Shown here: positions 1 to 8,048 of the stretch, in pieces | Layout: every line of letters begins with the position of its first letter | Numbering within the stretch: the first letter of the stretch is position 1 | DNA from: Phycisphaerae bacterium | GTDB lineage: Bacteria; Planctomycetota; Phycisphaerae; UBA1845; PWPN01 | Length of the DNA stretch: 64,000 nt | NCBI GenBank assembly: GCA_018003015.1 | Contig: JAGNEZ010000003.1 | Span: 62,001-126,000 of the forward strand | Direction: 5' to 3' | Program-made: the position numbers and the translations under genes | The notes under the pieces: generated by a model | Seen by the model: the letters and a program-made list of their open reading frames with translations, nothing else | Database searches by the model: none | Told to the model about the DNA's origin: nothing

Positions 1-418
1 CGTGCAGGTTCTTGCCCGCATCCTCCTCCAGATGAGCCCGGATGATACCCACCCGGCGAGCCCGAGCGTTGACCCCGGTGGGCACGTCAAACGCACCATC
101 GAAACTCAGCGGCAGATCGTATTGACTGATCTGGTAATTCTTGGGCAGATCAGGGTAATAGTAGCTCTTGCGGTCCCACTTGGTGAAAGGGGCAATCTCA
201 CAGTTCAAGGCAACGGCCGTACGCACCGAGAACTCGAACGCCTGGCGGTTCATGACCGGGAGCACGCCGGGCATGCCCAGGCAGACGGGACACACATTGC
301 TGTTCGGCTCCGCCCCGAACTCAACCGGACACGAACAGAACAACTTGCTCTTGGTGGCAAGCTGAACGTGAATCTCCAGTCCGATGATCGGACGGATCTT
401 GAGTTGGCTCCGGTCCAT
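1..418 (-). CDS. gatB: Aspartyl/glutamyl-tRNA amidotransferase subunit B, 5' part (runs off left edge)
   Basis: This is the N-terminal 139 residues of GatB. GatB is the tRNA-binding subunit of the GatCAB amidotransferase, which converts misacylated Glu-tRNA(Gln) and Asp-tRNA(Asn) to the amidated forms in the cytoplasm. The translation opens MDRSQLKIRPIIGLEIHVQL, the family's hallmark start. It continues with the zinc-type cysteines (LFCSCPVEFG, then NVCPVCLGMPG) and the KSYYYPDLPKNYQISQYDLP motif. The start ATG at 418 places the conserved IGLEIHVQL at residues 12-20, as in the family. The rest of the gene lies left of the window. No gatA or gatC is visible next to it. The identification is near certain and only completeness is unknown. 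Confidence 0.96.
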   Translation of the reverse strand, partial: MDRSQLKIRPIIGLEIHVQLATKSKLFCSCPVEFGAEPNSNVCPVCLGMPGVLPVMNRQAFEFSVRTAVALNCEIAPFTKWDRKSYYYPDLPKNYQISQYDLPLSFDGAFDVPTGVNARARRVGIIRAHLEEDAGKNLH

Positions 419-675
419 GACGCTGTCCCCAAGGGCTAGCCTGGCCGGATCGCTCGCCGGTCGAGGCCCGCCGGATCCCCTTTTACTCCAGCCAGCCAGG
501 CCTGCCAAGGGGCGAAAGGATGAACGCTGGGTGCCGAAGGGGGGCATCAATCGGTGGCTTCGTCTCGCACCAACGGTGGCTTGCCCGATTCTTCGGTCGG
601 CGGCCGATGTCAGACGGCCTCTGCCACCAACCATGAAACGGACTCCGCACAGCACCTCGGTTCAGGGTCCGGCCG

Positions 676-1575
676 TCACTTGAAGAGCTGGCGGCGAGCC
701 GCCTTCGTGATCGCCGCCACGGCCGGATGCCGGATCCGGCGCTCTACGGTGATCGCGAAGAACCGTTCCCGATGGTCCTCAATCGATCCGATGGGCTCCA
801 CGCGAAACCGCCTCATGATGTCCGACTCGACCACGTCATAGCCCGCGAAGAACCCTTCGCCGTGCTCGCCAAAGGTACTCAACAGGGCAACGTCCTCAAA
901 CTCCCCGATGACCTTGGGCGTGACGTCGACCGACTCGAGCCACCGGTCAATCGCGGCCCGCAAGGCACCGCCCGACGCCGGGAGCAGCGCCGGTGCGCCA
1001 TGCAGCGATCGCGGAAAACCCTTGCGCATCCGGTGAGCGTGCTTCGGCGAGGCAAACAGCGTGACGCCGCACTCGCCGAGCAGGTGACTGTAAGCCCGAA
1101 CTCTGATGTGCGGACCCACCGGCGCGTCCGACAGGACCAGGTCCAGATCGTGAACCGCAAGGGCGGGCAGCAACTGGGCCGGCGACCCGTCCACGCATGA
1201 GATCCGGCTCGGTTCCGGCAGGTGAATCACCGGCGACAGAAGCCGGTATGCGACCAGTTTCGGGATCACGTCGTTGATCCCCACGTTCACCTGGATGGAG
1301 ACCCCGACGGAACGGCCCTTCAAGGTGTCCACCATCTCGCGGCCAAGCGCAAAGATCTCGTCCCCGTATCGGAAAACCACCCGCCCCATTTCCGTCAGCG
1401 CCAGGTTTCGCCCGACACGATCGAACAGCTTCTCGCCCAGCGAACGCTCAAGCTCATGGATCTGGGCGGAGATCGTCGGCGGAGCGAGCAGCAGTTCCTG
1501 CGAGGCCGCAGCTATAGAACCCGCCCTCGCGACCGTCCAGAAGTAAAAAAGATGATGGTAGTTGAGCCAGTCCAT
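676..1575 (-). CDS. nhaR: LysR-family transcriptional regulator, NhaR-like
   Basis: The 299-residue protein matches the length of NhaR (about 300). Residues 1-60 form a LysR winged helix-turn-helix; the N-terminus MDWLNYHHLFYFWTVAR and the PTISAQIHELERSLGEKLF helix are characteristic of the NhaR branch. Residues about 90-295 form the periplasmic-binding-like effector domain. NhaR of enterobacteria responds to sodium and activates the antiporter gene nhaA. No antiporter is visible here, so the target and ligand are unknown. The gene is divergent from the 1961-9404 run and could act on it, but no LysR box could be demonstrated. A strong promoter lies so close to the ATG that the mRNA is probably leaderless. 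The family call is firm; the symbol is by resemblance. Confidence 0.88.
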   Translation of the reverse strand: MDWLNYHHLFYFWTVARAGSIAAASQELLLAPPTISAQIHELERSLGEKLFDRVGRNLALTEMGRVVFRYGDEIFALGREMVDTLKGRSVGVSIQVNVGINDVIPKLVAYRLLSPVIHLPEPSRISCVDGSPAQLLPALAVHDLDLVLSDAPVGPHIRVRAYSHLLGECGVTLFASPKHAHRMRKGFPRSLHGAPALLPASGGALRAAIDRWLESVDVTPKVIGEFEDVALLSTFGEHGEGFFAGYDVVESDIMRRFRVEPIGSIEDHRERFFAITVERRIRHPAVAAITKAARRQLFK

Positions 1576-1960
1576 CCCCTTATGATAGTTCGTTTATTAC
1601 GATGTGTCAATTCACCATTCTCTATTTGCCTAAGTATGCAGGAAAGGGTATAGTGAGCATGGACGAAGAAGCGGCGACCTCGATCACCCACAAGCACCCA
1701 GGCGAAGCCATCCGGACCTAGGTCGTTGGCCCGGACATCGCTCGTCGCCCAGCCACCGGACCAGGCCCCCGCGGCGCCCCGTGCCGCGGACCCGGTCGGC
1801 ACCCCCGGCATCAACCTGTCGGCGGGGATGCCCGCCGGAGACGATCGTTCGTATTTATCGATGAATGGTTGAGTTAGATTCTAAGAATCCGTACAGCGAT
1901 GCCGGACGTATATATCCGGTGGAGACCAGGGGAACACCCTGAAACCCAAAGGAGATGGGC
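1576..1960. other. Divergent intergenic region with two dyads
   Basis: These 385 bases separate the LysR gene from the 1961-9404 run. Besides the leftward promoter at 1582-1610, I see a dyad GATTC-TAA-GAATC at 1877-1889 and CCGGA(N8)TCCGG at 1902-1919, both upstream of the rightward genes. They could be operator sites or a leader hairpin. No convincing rightward sigma-70 promoter was found. The middle (about 1650-1860) is GC-rich with no gene that I can support. Confidence 0.45.
1582..1610 (-). promoter_or_regulatory. Sigma-70-type promoter of the nhaR-like gene, predicted leaderless
   Basis: On the minus strand a perfect -35 TTGACA (1605-1610) and a -10 TATCAT (1582-1587, one mismatch) are separated by exactly 17 bases. 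The expected start of transcription, about seven bases past the -10 box, falls on or next to the A of the start codon at 1575. Only AAGGGG separates the -10 box from ATG. Confidence 0.7.
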
Positions 1961-2347
1961 ATGCGAATCAGGATGAGCGGACATGGCGTCGAGGTCAACA
2001 CCGTCCTGAGAAAACGGGTGCAGCGGCGGCTCCAGTTCGCCCTGTCCCGGTTCTCCAACCGCATCCGCGCCGTCGCCGTCCGACTGAGCGACATCGGCGG
2101 CGATCGGGGCGGGGCAGATCGCTCCTGCCGGATCATCGTCCACCTGTCCCCGACCGGCACGATCATGATCGAGGACCGCGACCCAGACCACTCGGTCGCC
2201 ATCGATCGGGCCGCGGATCGGGCCGGACGGGCCGTGGCTCGCGAGCTGCGCCGCCGCTGGGAAGTGAGAAGACGTGCAACCCTGCGCGGCAACGACGCCC
2301 AGTTTCGGTTGCGGGGCGCGTCATGGGCGTTCAGCCACAGGAGCTGA
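1961..2347 (+). CDS. hpf: Short HPF/RaiA-type ribosome hibernation factor
   Basis: The 128-residue protein has the HPF/RaiA (sigma-54 modulation, S30AE) layout. A beta strand with GHGVEVN is followed by a basic helix (RKRVQRRLQFALSRF), then strands including IRAVAVRLSDI and a CRIIVHLSPTGTIMIED stretch, and a second basic helix. Such proteins bind the decoding centre of idle 70S ribosomes in stationary phase or stress. It has only the N-terminal domain, so it is the short form without the dimerisation domain. I chose ATG 1961 over ATG 1955 because AAAGGAG (1948-1954) is correctly spaced for 1961. It is the first gene of the packed rightward run. In many bacteria hpf neighbours a PTS EIIA gene, and here an EIIA domain occurs further down the same run (4487). 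Confidence 0.8.
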   Translation: MRIRMSGHGVEVNTVLRKRVQRRLQFALSRFSNRIRAVAVRLSDIGGDRGGADRSCRIIVHLSPTGTIMIEDRDPDHSVAIDRAADRAGRAVARELRRRWEVRRRATLRGNDAQFRLRGASWAFSHRS

Positions 2348-2420
2348 ACGAGAACCAGATTCGGCCCAACAGGGTCTGACCGTGTCCTCAGCCTAGGACA
2401 CGACTTCCAGGAGGTGCTCT

Positions 2421-2720
2421 ATGGTAAACCAGACGGATCGGATTGTTCGATACTTCCGCCGGCGATGCGGGGAGGGACGGATTCTGCACAACGCCGCATG
2501 CCACTTGCTCCAGTTGATCCTGGAACAACCAGGTACCGATCGCGTGGAGGACTTGATGGCATTCTGTGGGAATCCCGAGAACCTCAAACCCTGGTTGCCG
2601 AATGAGACTGACCGGCTCATCTTCTCGGAAGGCCTGCTCGAGGGACTGCGCGACCTGGCGTCGCAACCGCACTACAGGAGCAGGCACCGCATGAGGACGG
2701 CGCCAGCCAGTATGAATTGA
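2421..2720 (+). CDS. Small hypothetical protein, 99 residues
   Basis: I do not recognise this protein. It is 99 residues long and predicted soluble, with no signal peptide or membrane segment, and it ends in a basic tail. A good ribosome-binding site (AGGAGG, spacing about 8) precedes ATG 2421. Its stop codon lies in the ribosome-binding region of the next gene, which supports translation as part of the run. Cysteines at CGEG, AACH and AFCG are scattered and form no obvious metal site. The reading is supported by position, ribosome-binding site and tight spacing rather than by homology. Confidence 0.6.
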   Translation: MVNQTDRIVRYFRRRCGEGRILHNAACHLLQLILEQPGTDRVEDLMAFCGNPENLKPWLPNETDRLIFSEGLLEGLRDLASQPHYRSRHRMRTAPASMN

Positions 2721-2728
2721 GGCCGACC

Positions 2729-3079
2729 ATGGTCACTCACTATCCAAACGGAGACGTCGAGTTCCGCTTCTTCCGGCCCAACGCCCAGCGCGTCTGCCTC
2801 GTCGGCGACTTCAACGGCTGGCGCCGATCGGAAGCGGCCATGAGCAAGAGGAGCGACGGATGGTGGACCCGCCGGTTGCACCTCAGGCCGGGAGCCTATC
2901 AGTTTCAGTACCTGGCCGACGGCGAGCGCTACCTCGACTTCGCGGCCTTCGGCGTGGAACGGGGACCTCTGGGCGGATGGAACTCCGTGGTGGTCGTCGG
3001 CCAGCCAACCGGAGCGAAAACGACCGGACGGCGGGATGTGTCGCTACAGGTCGCCGCCGCGGCAGGACGTGAGGCGTGA
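2729..3079 (+). CDS. CBM48 glycogen-binding domain protein (stand-alone)
   Basis: The 116-residue protein consists almost entirely of one CBM48 / isoamylase N-terminal-type domain. Its strands include VEFRFFRPNAQRVCLVGDFN, GWWTRRLHLRPGAYQFQYL and a final WNSVVVV. The VGDFNGW motif and the GAYQFQYLADG turn match the glycogen-binding domain of the AMPK beta subunit and of branching enzymes. No catalytic domain follows, so it is probably a targeting or sensor module for alpha-glucan. I chose ATG 2729, since GAGG at 2719-2722 is spaced correctly; an upstream TTG at 2717 is also possible. It sits between an unknown gene and an Rnk-type gene in one run. Its partner could be another protein of the run, but that is inference. 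Confidence 0.8.
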   Translation: MVTHYPNGDVEFRFFRPNAQRVCLVGDFNGWRRSEAAMSKRSDGWWTRRLHLRPGAYQFQYLADGERYLDFAAFGVERGPLGGWNSVVVVGQPTGAKTTGRRDVSLQVAAAAGREA

Positions 3080-3115
3080 AATGTGCGGCCGGAAGCGGTC
3101 AAGGAGGCTGATGTC

Positions 3116-3544
3116 ATGAAAGCCAGAAACATCTACATTACCGTGGAGGACATGACCCGGCTCTCGGAGTACGTGCGCGTCGCCCGGGCCCGGCACCAGG
3201 AAGACATCTCTTATCTGAACACCCTGCGCGAAGAACTCGACCGGGCGGACGTCGTCCTGCCCGAGCGGATGCCCGCCGACATCGTCACCATGCACTCGCA
3301 GGTGCTGCTCCGCGATCTGGCTTCGGGCGAGGAAACACAGTATGTGATCGTCTTCCCCGAAAACGCGGACATCCTCGAGGGCAGAATCTCCGTCGTATCG
3401 CCGATCGGGGCCGCGATGCTCGGACGCAAGGTCGGTGACACGATTCGGGTTCACGCACCGGCCGGAACCAGACGAATGCGGATCGAGCGACTCCTGTTCC
3501 AACCGGAAGCAGCGGCGATGTTGTCGAGAGAGGCCTGTGCCTGA
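3116..3544 (+). CDS. rnk: Rnk-type GreA/GreB C-terminal domain protein
   Basis: The 142-residue protein matches Rnk, the regulator of nucleoside diphosphate kinase, in size and layout. An N-terminal helical hairpin (MTRLSEYVRVARARHQED) is followed by a GreA/GreB C-terminal FKBP-like domain with the typical SVVSPIGAAMLGRKVGDTI strand-turn. Rnk binds RNA polymerase near the secondary channel without GreA-like cleavage activity. ATG 3116 is preceded by AAGGAGG (3101-3107, spacing 8). The in-frame upstream start at 3083 has no comparable site. The gene lies 37 bases after the CBM48 gene and 28 before the next. The family is clear; the exact role in this organism is inferred. Confidence 0.82.
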   Translation: MKARNIYITVEDMTRLSEYVRVARARHQEDISYLNTLREELDRADVVLPERMPADIVTMHSQVLLRDLASGEETQYVIVFPENADILEGRISVVSPIGAAMLGRKVGDTIRVHAPAGTRRMRIERLLFQPEAAAMLSREACA

Positions 3545-3571
3545 TCGGGCTGAGCCCGGGAAAGGACGCTG

Positions 3572-4438
3572 ATGTGGTCCTTCACCGAATCACGAGCGAA
3601 AACGCCGGAGGGCCGCCTGCAGAATGCCATGCAGGACATCGCCACCCTGCTGAAGCGTCTGGGGGAGACCGAAGCGCTCTCCCGATTCAACGCCGGCCTG
3701 ACGTCCGGCCCGAATCCGTCGGACGCGACACTGCTCGGATGGCTGGCACACACGATCGGGCCGCAAGCGACGCTGCGAGTTATCGCTTCGTACGCTCGGC
3801 AGCCGTGCTTCTGCTGTCACAACGGCCTGGAACCCTGCGACTCGTGCGACGGCCGAGGGCATTCGGGTGGCAGCGAGGTCTGCGTGCAGTGCCTGGGACT
3901 CGGCGCAGCAAGATGCGACTTCTGCGCCGGATCCGGCTTGGTGACGTATGACGCCGTCCCCCACGGGCTTCAGGTACCGGTGGCGCTGCGCCGAATGAAA
4001 GACGCCGTCAGCCGCGTCCGGCAGCATCTCGACCAGCCCCTGCCGCGAGTCTCGGACGTCGAACCGATCAGCAGTCTGAGGCAGGCCGCGAAGGCTCTGT
4101 CGGACCTGAATCGGGCCCTGGGGGTGTTCGAGAACGGCCTGTTGTTTTCCAAGGACAGTACCAACTGCGGCCGGAAGACCCAGACTGAACTTGCTCATGT
4201 TGTGCGATCGAGCGTACAATGTACGGTCGCCTGTCGTTCGAGAATGCGAGAGCTCATCGAGGTCATGGCCGGCGCCGCCCGGCTCGCGGCTGAATCGGTC
4301 TCTCAGGACGCTCGCCACCGGGCCATCTTGCTCGAACAGGCGAGGTTCTACGACTCCTGCCTGGGACGTTCGGACCCCTTTGCGGGCACAGGTCTCGAAC
4401 ACCCCTACCTCGACAAGGCCGTGGCCGCGCCGGCGTAG
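3572..4438 (+). CDS. DnaJ-type zinc-finger protein of unknown function
   Basis: The 288-residue protein has a DnaJ-like cysteine-rich centre at residues about 79-122. Four cysteine pairs (CFCC, CDSC, CVQC, CDFC) occur with glycine-rich spacers such as CDGRGHSGG and CAGSG, a pattern that binds two zinc ions. There is no J domain and no DnaJ C-terminal domain. The flanks (1-75 and 130-288) look helical and soluble. It may be a zinc-dependent scaffold or chaperone-like partner for the enzymes downstream. AAGGA precedes ATG 3572 at good spacing. The gap to the EIIA/opine-dehydrogenase gene is 48 bases. The function is not known. Confidence 0.7.
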   Translation: MWSFTESRAKTPEGRLQNAMQDIATLLKRLGETEALSRFNAGLTSGPNPSDATLLGWLAHTIGPQATLRVIASYARQPCFCCHNGLEPCDSCDGRGHSGGSEVCVQCLGLGAARCDFCAGSGLVTYDAVPHGLQVPVALRRMKDAVSRVRQHLDQPLPRVSDVEPISSLRQAAKALSDLNRALGVFENGLLFSKDSTNCGRKTQTELAHVVRSSVQCTVACRSRMRELIEVMAGAARLAAESVSQDARHRAILLEQARFYDSCLGRSDPFAGTGLEHPYLDKAVAAPA

Positions 4439-4486
4439 CCGTCGCCGCGAACCGGTGACCAGTGAACCCGCGAAACAGAGAACCAC

Positions 4487-6169
4487 ATGCGTATCTCCCA
4501 ACTCCTGGATTCACGTTGCGTCCTGACCGGCGTCTCCGCGACGGGCAAGGAAGCCGCCCTCAATCGGCTTGTCTCCACCCTCGGTGAGGCCCGCGGTGTC
4601 GATGTCGAACTGGCCCTCCGCGACATCCGCGCGAGGGATCGGGCCGGGGCTATCCTCCTGCCGTTGGGACCCTATCGTGTGGCCGTGCCTCACGCGACCA
4701 CGGCCGCCTGCAAACAGCTCCTCTTCGCCATGGCCACCTGCCGTGAAGGCGTGCAATGGGATGACGATCCGGAAAACCGAGCCCATCTGATTGTCGTCCT
4801 GCTCGGTCCGCCCCAAACCCGTGGGCTGTATCTTCGCGTCCTCAGTCGCATCGCCCGACTCTGCTCGGACGAGAAGGTGGTCGAGTCGCTGCTCAACGCG
4901 GAGTCGCCGGAGCAACTGATCGAACGCTTGGCGGAGGAGGAAGAACCACTGGGGGAGATCGTCGCCGCGGACGGCATGCCGGCTTTCTGTATTCTCGGGG
5001 CCGGGCCCGGCGGACTGGCCATGGCCGGGCACCTGGCCCTCACGGGCTGCAAGGTCAACCTCTTCACCCGCAGCGAAGAACGACTTGCCCCCATTCGGGC
5101 GGCTGGTGGCATCCGTGTCACTGGTGAGGTACACGGCTTTGCCACCCTCAATCTCGTCACGACAAGTATCGGCGATGCCGTACGGGACGCGGATGTAGTC
5201 ATGGTGGTCGTGCCGGCCACCGCCCACCGCAATATCGCCAATCTCGTGGCCCCACACATCAAGGATGGGCAGATTCTGGTGCTCAATCCGGGCCGGACGG
5301 GCGGAGCGCTGGAAGTGGCCCAAGTACTGCAAGCCAGGAATCCGCAGGTCCGCCCCTACGTGGCCGAGGCCCAGACATTGCTGTACGCATCGCGACTCAC
5401 CAATCCCGGCCAGGTGCACGTGTTCGGTATCAAGAGCTCCGTCCCCGTCGCCGCCCTGCCGGCCTACCAGATCGCCGATATCCTGCCCGTCATCCGCAGC
5501 GCTTTGCCCCAATTCATCCCCGGCGACAATATCCTGAAAACCAGCCTCGACAATATCGGGGCGGTATTCCATCCGGCTATCACCGTCCTCAACGCCGGCC
5601 GAATCGAGGATACCCACGGCGACTTCGAGTACTACGTTCGAGGCGTGACGCCAGCCATCGCTTCCGTCCTGGAGGCGATCGATCGAGAGCGGATCGCCGT
5701 GACCGGCGCGCTGGGTATCCGAGCCCACACCGCTCGCGAGTGGCTCTATCTGGCGTACAACGCGGCCGGCAAGACGCTGCTCGATGCGATTCAGGCGAAT
5801 CCCGGATACCGCGGCATCCGGTCCGTCGCCACCGTGCAGCACCGCTACATTTCCGAAGACGTACCCATGAGTCTGGTCCCCATCGCGTCGATCGGTCAGA
5901 TGCTCGGTGTCCCCACACCGACCATACGCGCCGTGATTCACCTGGCGTGCGTCATCCACGGCGTGGACTACTGGGCGGAGGGACGAACGGTGCAGCGATT
6001 AGGGATCGCCGGCATGTCGGTCAAGGATATCCGTCTCCTGGTCGTGGGAGCGGAACCGGCAACCCCAGTACCCAACACACCACCCAGCCAGCACCCGTTG
6101 GATGGCGATTCGCTCGAAGGAGCCTTGTGGAAGCCGGAGATCAATACCCATGAGGACGCATTCAGTTGA
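4487..6169 (+). CDS. PTS EIIA (PtsN/fructose type) fused to opine-dehydrogenase-like NAD(P) oxidoreductase
   Basis: The 560-residue protein joins two families. Residues 1-150 form a type-2 PTS EIIA domain with the phosphorylatable histidine in VAVPHATT (His69). Residues about 165-530 form an octopine/nopaline-dehydrogenase-type enzyme. That part has a Rossmann motif ILGAGPGGLAMAGHLAL (about 168-184), the VVPATAH and LNPGRTGGA segments after it, and a C-terminal helical domain with N-x5-HP at IGAVFHP (His362), the conserved catalytic position in this family. Known members reductively condense an amino acid with a 2-oxo acid. The EIIA domain probably couples activity to phosphotransfer state, which is inference. 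The last 50 residues are Pro/Ser-rich and extra. The gene overlaps the next by 20 bases. No EI, HPr or sugar permease is nearby, so a regulatory role is more likely than transport. Confidence 0.85.
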   Translation: MRISQLLDSRCVLTGVSATGKEAALNRLVSTLGEARGVDVELALRDIRARDRAGAILLPLGPYRVAVPHATTAACKQLLFAMATCREGVQWDDDPENRAHLIVVLLGPPQTRGLYLRVLSRIARLCSDEKVVESLLNAESPEQLIERLAEEEEPLGEIVAADGMPAFCILGAGPGGLAMAGHLALTGCKVNLFTRSEERLAPIRAAGGIRVTGEVHGFATLNLVTTSIGDAVRDADVVMVVVPATAHRNIANLVAPHIKDGQILVLNPGRTGGALEVAQVLQARNPQVRPYVAEAQTLLYASRLTNPGQVHVFGIKSSVPVAALPAYQIADILPVIRSALPQFIPGDNILKTSLDNIGAVFHPAITVLNAGRIEDTHGDFEYYVRGVTPAIASVLEAIDRERIAVTGALGIRAHTAREWLYLAYNAAGKTLLDAIQANPGYRGIRSVATVQHRYISEDVPMSLVPIASIGQMLGVPTPTIRAVIHLACVIHGVDYWAEGRTVQRLGIAGMSVKDIRLLVVGAEPATPVPNTPPSQHPLDGDSLEGALWKPEINTHEDAFS

Positions 6170-8024
6170 AACGACGGATCGCTTCGGCCTGGTCCGACCA
6201 GCCATCGAAGCCCACACCCTGGGCATCACCTCGGTGGAACAGATCCTCCGAGATTGTGGCTACACGGTCGTCGTGGGAGACGCCCCGACCTGTGAGGCGT
6301 TCAACCGGCCTGAAGATCCCCGCTATTGCGCGGCCATCGAGCAATGGCTGCGCGAGAACCGAATCACCATCCTGGGTTTCAGCTACCGCCTGGATCCACG
6401 CCAGGGAGCCCTCCTCTTCGAGAGACTAATCCACCAGCTCAAGACCAGAAGATTGCTCGCCGAACAGGGCGGCTTTCTCAAGGCAGTCTACTTCGCCGGC
6501 CTGCCCAAAGCGTGCGAGCTGGTGCAACAGCGCGTTCCCGAGGTCGCCGGTGTCTTCCGTGGCGACGAGACCCCCATAGAGACCCTGGCAATGCTCGCCA
6601 TCAGACCGGACACTATGCCGAGAAACCTCGCCGAAGGCGCCGGCTATGACCAAGCGAGACTGTCGTTCGGGAGAGACCTGATCCAAAAGGGCCACTACCT
6701 GCAGGTCCGACCTGTCGACCGGAGCGGCTGTGGAGAATTCGGCACCCGGCGGGACACCCTGGTCCGACGCGTGGAACATGCCCGGACCCACCAACTGCCT
6801 CCCCTGATGCGAGCCCACATCGGACCCTATCAGGCCGACCGGGCCCAGGCCGTCTCTCTGTTCCTTGAATGGACCGGCCGCCTGGCGAGATCCGGCTTAC
6901 TCGACATCCTGTCGATCGGAACCTCCCAGTTGACCCAGTCCGCATTCGGGGAAAACTGGAATGGCAGACCCAATGGGGGCGGAGTACCCATCAACTCCCC
7001 GACCGAGTTCGCAGCAGTCTGGCAGGCCGCCCGGCCAATGCTCGTCCGTACCTATGCCGGCACAACCCACATCCCCGAGCTGGCCAGGATGTACGAACAG
7101 ACCCTGTACATGGCCTGGCATGCCCTCTCGTTGTGGTGGTTCTGCCGCATCGACGGCCGAGGCCCCTACTCGGTGCGTGAGAACCTGGAACACCATCTCC
7201 AGACCATCAGGTACGTGGCGTCCGTGGGTAAGCCCTTTGAGCCGAATGTACCCCACCACTTCGCCTTTCGCGGCGGAGATGATGTCACCTGTGTCGTCTC
7301 GGCGGTGCTTGCCGCCAGAGCGGCCAAACACCACGGCATTCGCCACCTGGTACTTCAGAACATGCTGAACACCCCCAGGTCCACTTGGGGCGTTCAGGAT
7401 CTCGCCAAGTCCCGTGCCATGCTGCAGCTGGTTCGCGAACTGGAGGACGATTCTTTCCACCTCATCCTGCAACCCCGCGCGGGCTTGGATTATTTCTCCC
7501 CCGACCTGGCCAAGGCGAAGGCTCAACTGGCGGCCGTCACCGCCCTCATGGATGACATCGAGCCTCAGAATCCAAACAGCCCCCCAGTCATCCATGTGGT
7601 AAGCTACTCCGAAGCCTCGCACCTGGCCGATCCCCCCGTGGTCGACGAGAGCATCCAGATCACTCGCCATGCCCTGGCCGAGTACCGGCGATTGCGCGCC
7701 AAGGGCAGCGTGGACGACATGACCGAGAATCCGGAAGTCGCCCAGCGGACCCACGAGCTGCTGCAGGAAGCCCGCGCCATCCTCGCGACAATCGAGACCC
7801 ATGTACCGTCATCGTGCTCTCCGGAGGGGCTGTATCGCATCCTCGCAGGCGGCTTCCTCGCCGTTCCCTACCTCTGGGAATGCCGGGAAGAGTTCCAGCG
7901 CGCCATCCGCTGGCCAACCCGGCTGATACGCGGGTCCGTCAAGGTCGTCGATCCACAGGGCAATCCGCTTCCTGCCGCCACGCGGATGGAGATGGTCCTC
8001 GATGATCTGAAACGGCAGGCTTAA
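6150..8024 (+). CDS. B12-dependent mutase-like protein: cobalamin-binding domain fused to GlmE-like barrel
   Basis: The 624-residue protein starts with a cobalamin-binding Rossmann domain (about 10-150). EAHTLGITSVEQILRDCGYT carries the lower-ligand motif in the form E-x-H-x-x-G (His22), followed by TILGFSYRL and AVYFAGLP at the usual S-x-L and G-G positions. Residues about 220-520 resemble the barrel of glutamate mutase subunit E: PNGGGVPINSP corresponds to GGGISYNVP, and TCVVSAVLAARAAKHHGIRH corresponds to its later helix-strand unit. In Clostridium these are two proteins (GlmS, GlmE); here they are one chain. It probably catalyses a radical carbon-skeleton rearrangement of an amino acid, but the substrate cannot be read. 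Residues about 530-624 are a tail I do not recognise. ATG 6150 overlaps the upstream gene by 20 bases, implying coupled translation. Confidence 0.75.
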   Translation: MRTHSVETTDRFGLVRPAIEAHTLGITSVEQILRDCGYTVVVGDAPTCEAFNRPEDPRYCAAIEQWLRENRITILGFSYRLDPRQGALLFERLIHQLKTRRLLAEQGGFLKAVYFAGLPKACELVQQRVPEVAGVFRGDETPIETLAMLAIRPDTMPRNLAEGAGYDQARLSFGRDLIQKGHYLQVRPVDRSGCGEFGTRRDTLVRRVEHARTHQLPPLMRAHIGPYQADRAQAVSLFLEWTGRLARSGLLDILSIGTSQLTQSAFGENWNGRPNGGGVPINSPTEFAAVWQAARPMLVRTYAGTTHIPELARMYEQTLYMAWHALSLWWFCRIDGRGPYSVRENLEHHLQTIRYVASVGKPFEPNVPHHFAFRGGDDVTCVVSAVLAARAAKHHGIRHLVLQNMLNTPRSTWGVQDLAKSRAMLQLVRELEDDSFHLILQPRAGLDYFSPDLAKAKAQLAAVTALMDDIEPQNPNSPPVIHVVSYSEASHLADPPVVDESIQITRHALAEYRRLRAKGSVDDMTENPEVAQRTHELLQEARAILATIETHVPSSCSPEGLYRILAGGFLAVPYLWECREEFQRAIRWPTRLIRGSVKVVDPQGNPLPAATRMEMVLDDLKRQA

Positions 8025-8048
8025 CCCACCCCCTAGGAGACCATATCC

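Noticed and set aside
4511-5959. 482-residue leftward open frame
   Set aside because: It is antisense to the clear EIIA/opine-dehydrogenase gene and its translation has no family motif; long mirror frames are expected in GC-rich coding DNA.
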